From: Pseudomonas sp. J452
GTDB lineage: Bacteria; Pseudomonadota; Gammaproteobacteria; Pseudomonadales; Pseudomonadaceae
Length of the DNA stretch: 64,000 nt
Direction: 5' to 3'
Assembly (NCBI RefSeq): GCF_024666525.1
Contig: NZ_CP088294.1
Span: 4,092,001 to 4,156,000, forward strand
Part shown: one piece after another, positions 56,316-64,000 of the stretch
Position numbering within the stretch: position 1 is the stretch's first letter
Layout of the letters: each line of letters opens with the position of its first letter
Translations under genes and position numbers: made by a program
Notes under the pieces: generated by a model
Databases searched by the model: none
The model's input: the letters and a program-made list of their open reading frames with translations, nothing else
What the model was told of the DNA's origin: nothing

Positions 56316-59057
56316 TTACTTGTCTTCGTGGCGCTGGTGCTTGAAGAACACCCCGCTGTCACCGAACGCCGAGGCGATCAGCGGCGAGGTCAGCTCCAGC
56401 TCGCCCACTTTCACCGCACTGCTGCGGCGTTGCTGGGCGTAGGTGCGGCTGGTGGACGGGATGATGGAGGTCTTGATCTCCATCGAGGTGGCGTACACGT
56501 CATACAGCTTGGTACCGGCGGTCAGAGTCACCAGATCGTTGCGGAAGTCGTGAGCGGCCGTGGAGAAACGGCTGCGCAGCTCGCTTTTCGGCACGAAGTA
56601 GATCTGCGTCGGTGCCTTGGGCGTGGTCACGGCCTGACCGTTCTGCGCGACCTTGGCGAAGTCGTCAACGCGCAGCAGGGTCGGCTTCAGGCTCACCGCC
56701 GAGAACAGGATGGTGGTGCCCAGGGTGTCATTGACTTCCGGCACCACGTACTGCGAGAGCTCGTTGGCGAAGAAGTTGTAGTTGCTGCCCTGACCGCTGA
56801 GGCTGTACAGCGCGGAGACGTTCTGCGACGGCTTGCCGTTGACGAAGGCCTTCCACGCCAACCCCGGCTGGAAGCCGTTCTTGGCCGGATCACCGGCTAC
56901 CGACAGGCGCAGCAGGCCGCTGTCGGCACCCTGGAACAGACCGGTGTAGGGGTTGCCCGCGACCGGAATGAACTTGACCTTGGCCATCACGCCATTCGGG
57001 TGCATGGCCTTCTCATGGCCCACCGGGGCGACGTCGGTGCGCTCCTGCACCTTTTTCCACAGCACCGAGCCAATCAGCCCACCGACATCCACCGGCGGGA
57101 TCACCGGCAACTGGCCTTCGGCGTACTGGGTGCGCAGTGCACCGTTGACCCACAGGTTGTCCTGTTTGGCCTGGGCCGGCCAGTTTTCGTAGTCGGCCGG
57201 GATGTTCAGACCCCAGGGCTTGAAGGCGTTTTCCACGCCCAGCAGGCTGCTGTCCAGCTGCGGGTTGTGACGCTTGAGCACGTCGACCATGGTGGTGTTC
57301 TCCACCCAGGCCAGGCCTTCGGCGGTGTACACCTCGGGACGGTAGTCCTTGGTGAAGAAGCGGTCGGTCATCAGGCGGCGCGAGGCGTTCATGATGAAGA
57401 TCTGGAACGCCGTTTCACCGAAGGCGAAGCCGTCCGGACGCACGGTTTCGGCGAGCATGCCGACCAGGGTGTCGATCTTCTCGATGTCGTTGCCGTAGAC
57501 CCGCTTGAGGTTGGCCAGGGCCACCGGCTCAGTGGTCAGGTCCTCGAACTTGGTGATCGGGTTGAGGCCGATCTCGCGGCGGAACTCGTTGTAGCGCGGC
57601 ACACCACGCTCACGATCACGCAGCACGTCGACGGTCGCCAGGTCGATGTTGCCGACCAGCGGGATCGACAGGTTGCGCAGGAAGTTCGGGTAGTTGTTGA
57701 GGGTCAGCGAACCCGGGTTGGTGATACCGAAGGAGTACCACAGGCGCTCCGGGCTTTCGCTGGACAGCAGGTCCTCGGCGTCACCGTCACGGGTATTGGG
57801 CAGCGGGATTGAGTTGGCGATCACGTTCGAGCCGATGTCGTAGACATCCACCTTGTCGCGCATCAGCGGGTGCATGCGGTACACGGCGACGAACTCTTCG
57901 GTGAGGGTGTACGGCACGCCGTAGTTGTTCGGATTGGTCGAACCGACGATACCGGCCAGGGCGTGGTCGATGGCCGAGCTGCCGGCCTGGCTGCCGTCGA
58001 TGCCGAGGATGCGCAGGACGAAGGAGTTGGAGCTGGCCAGGTCCTCCTGCAGCATGCGCGCCTCATCCTGGTACTTGTCGCGGTTCGGCCCGGAACCCAG
58101 CAGGCCCCACCAGTTGGCGTACATGGCACGCTCGGTGACCGGGTTGGCGATCACCGCCGGGGTCCATTCCACGGTGTGGATCTTGGCCATCAGCGCCGAG
58201 TTGGCCAGGCGCGCGCGGTCATACAGCCACTGGTCGCTCTGGCTCGGGTACTTCTGCTTGAGCATGCTGGCGATGGCGTTGTGTTCCTTGGTGAACAGCT
58301 GGTGCAGCATGCTCAGACCGACCCACCAGTTCTCGTTGACGCCGGTGATCGGCTTGCCGCTGAGAAACTCGCTGGGCAGGGTGCCATCGGCGTTGATCTT
58401 CAGCTTGCCATCGACGAAGGAACGCACCTTGTCGTTGGTTTCCTTGCTGCTGCCGTACAGCTGCGAGCCGTCCCACCAGTGGGTGTTGTGGTTGCGGTAG
58501 GTCTGCGGCTTGCCGGCTTCGGCGGCGGTGCGGGTCGGATCGAGCTGGGTGCGGCGTACCGACAGCGCGCCGCTGCCGAAGGCGTCGCCGGCCGGCAGCG
58601 GAATCTGGATCGGGTTGTCTTCGGCGTTAGGGCCGTGGTCGACCCAGTCATGGACCATGAACTGGATCCACGAGGCGGCGATGAAGTTGAGGCTCGGCGC
58701 CGGCTTGAACTCGCCACGGGCCATCAGCAGGTTACTGACTTCACGCGGATTGGGGCTGAGCAGGGTGTCTGCTTCGGTTTCACCCTGGGTGACCGTCGGG
58801 TCGACGTTACGCCCGAAACGCCGGTAGACAGAGCCTTCGGCCGGGTTGGCGAGGATGTTACAGGTGCCATCCTCGGTGCGTGCGCCCTGACTGCGCGCAT
58901 CGCAGGTGAGGTTGGCGTTGGCCGCCGGCAGGTTGTCGACGTCGAACAGGTTGTTCTTGAACAGCACATCGCGCTCGAGCGCGAGCGTGATCAGGCCGGC
59001 ATAAATGCCCAGGGTGCCGAGTTTGACCAGACTCGGCCATGTGACCCAAACAGACAT
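56316..59057 (-). CDS. Haem peroxidase/fatty-acid dioxygenase-like protein with a catalase-like C-terminal domain
   Basis: 913 aa. The first ~650 residues match the animal-peroxidase/cyclooxygenase/alpha-dioxygenase superfamily: distal HDW (His136) in FMVHDWVDH, KEHN (257-260), KIHTVEWTP (292-300), and TLTEEFVAVYRMHPL with Tyr393 three residues before proximal His396, the cyclooxygenase spacing. Plant alpha-dioxygenases share these blocks. The last ~230 residues contain MHPNGVMAKVKF, GLFQGADSGLLRLS and NFFANELSQY, which resemble the haem-pocket region of catalase-related proteins, but no proximal catalase tyrosine motif is seen. It probably oxygenates fatty acids. The N-terminus has a hydrophobic stretch but no clean signal peptide. 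GGAG lies 9 nt before the ATG. It interrupts the xcp locus and is downstream of a LuxR regulator gene. Confidence 0.82.
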   Translation of the reverse strand: MSVWVTWPSLVKLGTLGIYAGLITLALERDVLFKNNLFDVDNLPAANANLTCDARSQGARTEDGTCNILANPAEGSVYRRFGRNVDPTVTQGETEADTLLSPNPREVSNLLMARGEFKPAPSLNFIAASWIQFMVHDWVDHGPNAEDNPIQIPLPAGDAFGSGALSVRRTQLDPTRTAAEAGKPQTYRNHNTHWWDGSQLYGSSKETNDKVRSFVDGKLKINADGTLPSEFLSGKPITGVNENWWVGLSMLHQLFTKEHNAIASMLKQKYPSQSDQWLYDRARLANSALMAKIHTVEWTPAVIANPVTERAMYANWWGLLGSGPNRDKYQDEARMLQEDLASSNSFVLRILGIDGSQAGSSAIDHALAGIVGSTNPNNYGVPYTLTEEFVAVYRMHPLMRDKVDVYDIGSNVIANSIPLPNTRDGDAEDLLSSESPERLWYSFGITNPGSLTLNNYPNFLRNLSIPLVGNIDLATVDVLRDRERGVPRYNEFRREIGLNPITKFEDLTTEPVALANLKRVYGNDIEKIDTLVGMLAETVRPDGFAFGETAFQIFIMNASRRLMTDRFFTKDYRPEVYTAEGLAWVENTTMVDVLKRHNPQLDSSLLGVENAFKPWGLNIPADYENWPAQAKQDNLWVNGALRTQYAEGQLPVIPPVDVGGLIGSVLWKKVQERTDVAPVGHEKAMHPNGVMAKVKFIPVAGNPYTGLFQGADSGLLRLSVAGDPAKNGFQPGLAWKAFVNGKPSQNVSALYSLSGQGSNYNFFANELSQYVVPEVNDTLGTTILFSAVSLKPTLLRVDDFAKVAQNGQAVTTPKAPTQIYFVPKSELRSRFSTAAHDFRNDLVTLTAGTKLYDVYATSMEIKTSIIPSTSRTYAQQRRSSAVKVGELELTSPLIASAFGDSGVFFKHQRHEDK

Positions 59058-59200
59058 GGCTATATCTCCCGATTTTTATTGTATTAGCTACGGTAGGGGG
59101 CCGGATTTTCCGGCTGCCGGGAGAGTAGGGATTTGCGCCGCCCCCTCCCCCCCTCCGTGGGAGGGGAAAGTGGCGATTCGACTGCCGTTGGTCGCGGTGA

Positions 59201-61828
59201 TCAGCTACGGGGATGCTGGCTGAGGATGGCTTCGGTGCGGCTGGAGAGGTTGAGCTTCGAGTAGATGTTCTTCAGGTGCCACTTGGTGGTGGACAGGGCG
59301 ATGCCCATGCGTGCGCTGATTTCCGTGTTGGACAGGCCGCTGAGCAGGCAGTCGAAGATCTCCACCTCCTTGCCGGTCAGCAGACTGGTCAGATCCGGCG
59401 CGGGCGCCGGTGCGGTGCTCTCGGCCAGAAGGAACTCGGCATAGGTCTCGCGGTACTTTTCCGGCACGTCCAGCTGCCCCGACTGCAGCAGGCCGAGTAC
59501 CGCTTCGGCGAAGCCGGGCGCCTCGTCGAACACCGAGCGGTTGATGTTGACGATGCCGTAGTGCTGCACCAGTTGCAGCAGCGCGCGCAGCTGCTCGTCC
59601 TTGCTCAGTTGCGGCGCGCTGAGGACCAGCAGGTTGGCCTCGACCACCAGGGTGCGCGCCTTCATCTCGCTGCGCCGCAATGACTCGGCGAGTACCTTGA
59701 GGATGCGACAGGCGCGCGGCTGGGCGCCACGCTGCACCAGCCAGTACACGGCGGCCAGGCCATAGCGTTCCCAGCATTCATCGTAGGACCGCGCCCGCTC
59801 CCACTCCCCCGCCGCCAGCCGCTCTTCGATGCCCAGGCGCTGGGCCAGGGCATCCAGCGCCGCCGGACGACCGCCGAGGAAGGCCTGACGCATGCTCTCC
59901 TGCGCCACCTGGCTGGCGAAGCGGGCGTAGTTGCCCAGCTGCAGAATGCGTGACAGCTGTTCCAGCAGGCGCCCGGCGCGGCCATCGGACTGGCGCCGAT
60001 AGAGCAGGCGCGACAGGGTGATGTGCACGGTGGCGATGGTCTCGGTGGCCGAAGACGAGCTGACCACGGCCATCAGGTCCTCGCACAGCTGCTGGGCCGC
60101 GGCCAGCTGGTTCTGTTCATAGAGCGCCACCACCATGGCCGTGGCCCGGTTGACCCAGGCCGGCGAGGAGCGCTCGGTGCGCTGGTAGTCGTGGTAGACA
60201 TCCTTGCGCGCGCTGGTGGCGCGACAGGCGTTGCGGTTGCACAGGGCGATGATCAGGTCGGCGTAGCTTTCCAGAAAGCTCTGTCCGGTCTGCTCCAGCA
60301 GCGCCTTGGCCTCCAGCGCCATGCTGATGGCCTGCTGCAGGCGGGCGTTGAGCAGGTGGTGATAAGACAGGATGGTCAGCGCCAGCGCGCGGATCTCCGG
60401 CGGCACCCCAGCGGCCAGCAGGTCGGACCAGCGTTCGCCGGGGGTGAAACCGAGATCGAACTGGAACAGCTCCAGATTGAGTGCCAGCAACTGCCGGGTC
60501 AGCACATCCACCGTCGGCTCGCGACTGGCGCGCGCGCCCAGCTCGTCCAGGCAATAGCGCGCCTGGTGGAAGCGCCGCGACAGGGTCAGCGCGTAGACCA
60601 TCGGCACCAGCAGGCGTGGGCTGGCGAACAGTTCGCTTTCGCTGAGCGGCTCCAGCCACTTGAGCACCTCGGCGAAATGCCCGGAACGCACCCACTGCTC
60701 GCAAGCCTCCTCCAGCATGCGTCGAAACAGTTCCGCATCATTGCTGCGCTGGGCGTGCTGCAGGGCCTGCTCGAGATCGCCGCGCTGCTGGAAGCAGTGC
60801 GCCGCACGGCGGTTGAGCGCACCGATGCTCTGCGGCTGCTCGACTGCCAGGCGCGCGGCGAGGAAGTCATGCAGCAAGGCATGGTAGCGATACCAGCCCG
60901 GCTGATTGTCCACCGGCAGCATGAACAGCTCGCGCACGGCGATATCTTCCAGCAACAGCGCCGAGCCACTGCGCTCCAGCACGTGATCACACAGGTCGCC
61001 ATCGAAGCGCTCGAAGATCGCGCTGCACAGGAAGAAGTCGCGCAGGTGCGGCGACAGGCGCTTGAGCACCACATGGCCGAAGTAGTCGACAATCTCCGGC
61101 TGGCTGCCATTGAAGCGTTCCAGGGCGATGGTGCCGAAGCGGGCATAGGCCAGCAGCGCCACCTTGACCCCGGCGACCCAGCCCTCGGTCATGGCCATCA
61201 GGCTGTCGACGTAGGTCGAGCTGAGGCTCGGCCCGCCGAGGTGGGCATTGAGCTGCTGGATCTGCGCCGCCGACATGCGCAGGTCGTGCTGGTCGATGCA
61301 CAGCAGCTTGTTTTCCAGCTTCAGCCGGCTGAGGGAGAATCCCGGATGGTTGCGGCTGGAGAGGATCACCCGGGTATCGCCGGACAACCGTTCGAGCATC
61401 GCCGACAGCACGTCGAGAATGGTTGGCTGACTGATGTGTTGGAAGTCGTCGAGGACGATGTACAAGCCGCCGGCAATCCGCTCCAGGGCATCGGCCAGGT
61501 ATTCACCGACTACTTCGGGCGCCTGGTGCATCTCGGCGGCGAAGGGGTTGAACCAGGAGATGTCGAAGTCCTCGACCTGGCCGCGAATGGTCTCCGCCAG
61601 GCGGCGAAAGAAACGCACGGGATCATTGTCACGCGCCTGCAGCGGGTAGTAGACCACCCTGCGCCGGGTATCCCCGGCCTGCCAGTGGGCCAGCAGGGTC
61701 GATTTGCCCGAGCCCGCAGGCGCCAGCAGCAGCGTCAGGGGGAAATGCTCGCAGTGGCTGAGCAGCTCCAGCAGTTCCTCGCGGGCGAATCCAGGAGGAA
61801 TGACGGAGGAAGGCTTGCGGTCTTCCAT
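59201..61828 (-). CDS. MalT-type LuxR-family transcriptional regulator
   Basis: 875 aa, a LAL/MalT size. Walker A is APAGSGKST (36-44), Walker B is IVLDDFQHI, there is a long helical-repeat sensor region, and the C-terminal LuxR helix-turn-helix is LTGKEVEIFDCLLSGLSNTEI with ISARMGIALSTTKWHLKNIY. It likely activates target genes in response to an ATP-dependent signal. It precedes the dioxygenase gene on the same strand with a 143-nt gap, so the dioxygenase is the obvious candidate target. It is divergent from xcpP. Confidence 0.92.
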   Translation of the reverse strand: MEDRKPSSVIPPGFAREELLELLSHCEHFPLTLLLAPAGSGKSTLLAHWQAGDTRRRVVYYPLQARDNDPVRFFRRLAETIRGQVEDFDISWFNPFAAEMHQAPEVVGEYLADALERIAGGLYIVLDDFQHISQPTILDVLSAMLERLSGDTRVILSSRNHPGFSLSRLKLENKLLCIDQHDLRMSAAQIQQLNAHLGGPSLSSTYVDSLMAMTEGWVAGVKVALLAYARFGTIALERFNGSQPEIVDYFGHVVLKRLSPHLRDFFLCSAIFERFDGDLCDHVLERSGSALLLEDIAVRELFMLPVDNQPGWYRYHALLHDFLAARLAVEQPQSIGALNRRAAHCFQQRGDLEQALQHAQRSNDAELFRRMLEEACEQWVRSGHFAEVLKWLEPLSESELFASPRLLVPMVYALTLSRRFHQARYCLDELGARASREPTVDVLTRQLLALNLELFQFDLGFTPGERWSDLLAAGVPPEIRALALTILSYHHLLNARLQQAISMALEAKALLEQTGQSFLESYADLIIALCNRNACRATSARKDVYHDYQRTERSSPAWVNRATAMVVALYEQNQLAAAQQLCEDLMAVVSSSSATETIATVHITLSRLLYRRQSDGRAGRLLEQLSRILQLGNYARFASQVAQESMRQAFLGGRPAALDALAQRLGIEERLAAGEWERARSYDECWERYGLAAVYWLVQRGAQPRACRILKVLAESLRRSEMKARTLVVEANLLVLSAPQLSKDEQLRALLQLVQHYGIVNINRSVFDEAPGFAEAVLGLLQSGQLDVPEKYRETYAEFLLAESTAPAPAPDLTSLLTGKEVEIFDCLLSGLSNTEISARMGIALSTTKWHLKNIYSKLNLSSRTEAILSQHPRS

Positions 61829-62196
61829 GGCAGTGTCCCGTCGGGCTTATTTTTATTGTTGAACGGAAAGCGCTTGGCGGCCGATGATAACGGCCGGGGG
61901 GCGGGAAAATCCGAAGCAGATCACGCTTCTGGCAGCAAAACTGCCCAGTCGCTGACTGACGCAGCGGTACCTTTTATCGTGCCTGGCGGCGCGGACTGCG
62001 GAAAACGTCCGGCTGCGCGCTTGTTCACCGCACTGTCAGGGATTTCTGGCTGAATCCCCGAGTGCATGACGGAGCGCGCACAGCCCGAACAGTTGCGGTA
62101 TGGTTGGCGCTGCTCCGCGCATGATGGGGCGAGCAGGCGCAGCGCGAATACGCCACCTGACTGCATAGAATAAGAAAATCATTGGGGGATGATGCA
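61829..62196. other. Divergent promoter region of the LuxR gene and xcpPQ
   Basis: 368 nt with no credible gene. It contains an inverted repeat ggcag-N5-ctgcc (61931-61935 with 61941-61945) and a second larger hairpin-prone stretch around 62108-62142. GGGGG (62184-62188) is the ribosome binding site of xcpP. No quorum-sensing operator could be established; the inverted repeat does not fit the usual las/rhl spacing. Confidence 0.5.
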
Positions 62197-62865
62197 TTGA
62201 GCGCAACAGGCACCCGCCTTCCTGGCTGGCTGCAACGCCATGGCGTGAGCGGCCTTTGCCTGCTCGTGGTGGCAGGCATGAGCCTGAGCCTCTCCTGGCA
62301 GATTGTCGATCTGCGGCGTCTGCTGCACAGCCCGGCGCCAGCGGCCGACAGCGCCCCCGCTGCCAACCAGAGCCAGCCCCTTGCGGTAGAACCCCTGCAG
62401 GGCCTGTTCGGTACGCCCGTACAGCAGAATGGTGATCAACCGGCGCCGCCTACCAACCTGCAGCTGACCCTGCTGGGCAGCTTCGTCAATCCGGACAGCA
62501 AACGCTCGACGGCGATTATCCTGGTGGCCGGTGGCAAACCCCGGCGCCTGACCGTCGGCGATGAAATCAATAGCGGCGTGCGCCTGCAGGCTGTGCACCA
62601 GGATCATGTGGTGCTGAGCCGCAACGGCCGTGAAGAAAGCCTGCACTTCCCTCGCCTGCGCACGGCGACAGCTGCAGCAGCCACCTACAGCGAACAGTAC
62701 GATCCGCAGTATGACGCTGCGGAGCCGACCGCCGAACAGCTTGAGCACCTGCAGAGCGAAGACGTTCAGCAGTTGCAACAGCGCATGGAAGTTCTCCGTC
62801 AACAAATGGAAGGCGATGGCACCACGCCGCCGACCGAAGCGCCAGAAGCCGAAATCAGCCAATGA
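62197..62865 (+). CDS. xcpP: Type II secretion protein C (XcpP/GspC)
   Basis: 222 aa. Cytoplasmic tail, one transmembrane helix (GLCLLVVAGMSLSLSWQIVDL), a homology region domain (LQLTLLGSFVNPDSKRSTAIILVAGG), and a C-terminal coiled-coil segment instead of PDZ, as in XcpP. The TTG at 62197 is chosen as start: GGGGG stands 8 nt upstream and no ATG or GTG precedes the transmembrane helix in frame. It links the inner-membrane platform to the secretin. Overlaps xcpQ by 4 bases. Confidence 0.9.
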   Translation: MSATGTRLPGWLQRHGVSGLCLLVVAGMSLSLSWQIVDLRRLLHSPAPAADSAPAANQSQPLAVEPLQGLFGTPVQQNGDQPAPPTNLQLTLLGSFVNPDSKRSTAIILVAGGKPRRLTVGDEINSGVRLQAVHQDHVVLSRNGREESLHFPRLRTATAAAATYSEQYDPQYDAAEPTAEQLEHLQSEDVQQLQQRMEVLRQQMEGDGTTPPTEAPEAEISQ

Positions 62866-64000
62866 CCCACTTCAGATCCGCATCGCCAAAACACCTACCT
62901 CTCGCCCTGCTCCTGGCCATGAGCTGCCTGGGCAATCCGCTGCCTGTCGCCCTGGCCAACCAGCCCGCTGGCATCACCAGCGAACAGGGGGAAACCTGGA
63001 CGATCAACATGAAAGATGCGGACATCCGCGACTTCATCGAACAGGTCTCCAGCATCAGTGGCCAGACCTTCGTCGTCGACCCCCGCGTCAAGGGCCAGGT
63101 TACCGTGGTATCGCAGGCGCCACTGGGCCTCAGCGAGGTCTACCAGCTGTTCCTTTCGGTGATGAGCACCCATGGGTTCTCGGTGGTCGCCCAGGGTGAT
63201 CAGGCGCGTATCGTGCCGAATACCGAAGCCCGCGCCGATGGTTCCCTGGAGGGCAGCGCCGCGAACACCCTGGAAACCCGGGTGATCCAGGTGCAGCAGA
63301 ACGCCGTTAATGAACTGATCCCGCTGATTCGCCCGCTGGTCCCGCAGTATGGCCATCTGGCTGCCGTGGCCTCGGCCAATACGCTGATCATCAGCGACCG
63401 CCCGGCCAACATCACCCGCATCGAGCAGGTGGTGCGCCAGCTGGACCAGGCCAACCAGCAGGATTACACGGTCTACGACATGCGCCACGCCTGGGTCATG
63501 GATGCCGCCGAGGTACTCAACAGCACCCTCAATCGCGGCCAGGCCAAAGGCACCGGCGGCGCCACCCAGGTGGTTGCCGACAGCCGTACCAATCGCCTGA
63601 TCCTGCTCGGCCCGCCGGAGGCCCGAGCGAAGATGCTGGCCCTGGCCAAGTCCATCGACACGCCCTCCTCGCGCTCGGCCAATACCCGCGTGATTCGCCT
63701 GCGCCACAACGACGCGAAAAGCATGGCGGAGACCCTCGGCGAGATCGGTGAAGGCCTAAAGTCGAGCGAAGGTGGCGGCGAAGCCGGCGCCGGCAAGCCC
63801 AAGCAGATGCTGATCCGCGCCGACGAGAGCCTCAACGCCCTGGTGATCCTCGCCGACCCGGACACCGTGAGCATGCTCGAAGACATCGTCCGTCAACTGG
63901 ACGTGCCGCGCGCCCAGGTACTGGTCGAGGCGGCCATCGTCGAAATTTCCGGTGACATCCGTGATGCCCTCGGCGTGCAGTGGGCAGCCAGGGGCGGCGA
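62862..64000 (+). CDS. xcpQ: Type II secretion outer-membrane secretin D (XcpQ/GspD), 3' partial
   Basis: 379 complete codons are in the window and the frame runs open to its end. There is a signal peptide (HLPLALLLAMSCLGNPLPVALA), the N0 domain (INMKDADIRDFIEQVSSISG) and the N1-N3 repeats (VIQVQQNAVNELIPLIRPL, VYDMRHAWVMDAAEVLNSTL, VIRLRHNDAKSMAETLGEI); the secretin core lies beyond the window. The ATG overlaps the xcpP stop (ATGA). Confidence 0.96.
   Translation, partial: MTHFRSASPKHLPLALLLAMSCLGNPLPVALANQPAGITSEQGETWTINMKDADIRDFIEQVSSISGQTFVVDPRVKGQVTVVSQAPLGLSEVYQLFLSVMSTHGFSVVAQGDQARIVPNTEARADGSLEGSAANTLETRVIQVQQNAVNELIPLIRPLVPQYGHLAAVASANTLIISDRPANITRIEQVVRQLDQANQQDYTVYDMRHAWVMDAAEVLNSTLNRGQAKGTGGATQVVADSRTNRLILLGPPEARAKMLALAKSIDTPSSRSANTRVIRLRHNDAKSMAETLGEIGEGLKSSEGGGEAGAGKPKQMLIRADESLNALVILADPDTVSMLEDIVRQLDVPRAQVLVEAAIVEISGDIRDALGVQWAARGG

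Noticed and set aside
61929..61948. CT...AG inverted repeat as a quorum-sensing (lux-type) box upstream of the LuxR gene and xcpP
   Set aside because: The spacing between CT and AG is 16, not the 12 expected of las/rhl boxes, and MalT-type regulators use different sites.
60023..62053. Plus-strand frame of 676 codons opposite the LuxR gene
   Set aside because: Antisense shadow; the minus strand has intact Walker and LuxR motifs.

Overview
The window is a high-GC Gammaproteobacterial chromosome segment, almost certainly from a Pseudomonas of the P. aeruginosa/P. mendocina/P. alcaligenes lineage. The evidence is the divergent xcpPQ / xcpR-Z type II secretion locus flanked by two tRNA genes, an AraC gene and fadH; the etfBA / ETF-ubiquinone oxidoreductase pair; an ECF sigma/anti-sigma pair resembling SbrI-SbrR; pepN and nadK; and REP-like inverted repeats. 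From memory, the gene order is broadly collinear with P. aeruginosa PAO1 from about PA2891 to PA3105, with large segments missing and several insertions. No rRNA, CRISPR array, prophage or intact insertion sequence was seen.

Layout. (1) 1-2.9 kb: end of an acyclic-terpene (atu-like) module, a biotin-dependent acyl-CoA carboxylase alpha subunit (cut by the window edge) and a short-chain dehydrogenase. (2) 3.3-6.9 kb: a type V autotransporter and a lipoprotein hydrolase. (3) 6.9-13.4 kb: minus-strand group with a VWA lipoprotein, ECF sigma factor, anti-sigma factor, large membrane protein and small lipoprotein. (4) 13.5-17.1 kb: a MocR regulator, then an operon of a periplasmic solute-binding protein, a DUF4398 lipoprotein and an OmpA-like lipoprotein. 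(5) 17.2-22.1 kb: a MITE-like element, an alpha/beta hydrolase, and the divergent etfBA and ETF-QO genes with a PsrA-like operator. (6) 22.6-31.4 kb: a five-gene envelope cluster, DUF1302 outer-membrane barrel, two DUF1329 paralogues, a YCF48 propeller and an RND/MMPL transporter. (7) 31.9-47.9 kb: housekeeping genes including pepN, a rhomboid protease, nadK and fadH, with several small uncharacterised families. (8) 48.1-64 kb: tRNA-Asp and tRNA-Val, then xcpZ to xcpR on the minus strand and xcpP-xcpQ on the plus strand. Between the two xcp halves lie a 913-aa haem dioxygenase-like protein and a MalT-type LuxR regulator.

How it works together. The carboxylase, ETF and FadH proteins serve acyl-CoA catabolism: ETF takes electrons from acyl-CoA dehydrogenases, ETF-QO passes them to ubiquinone, and FadH handles unsaturated fatty acids. 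The DUF1302/DUF1329/YCF48/RND cluster has one component for each envelope layer and looks like an uncharacterised hydrophobic-substrate trafficking route. The peroxidase-LuxR pair inside the secretion locus may be a fatty-acid oxygenation (oxylipin) module. The last two statements are inference from domain content and position.
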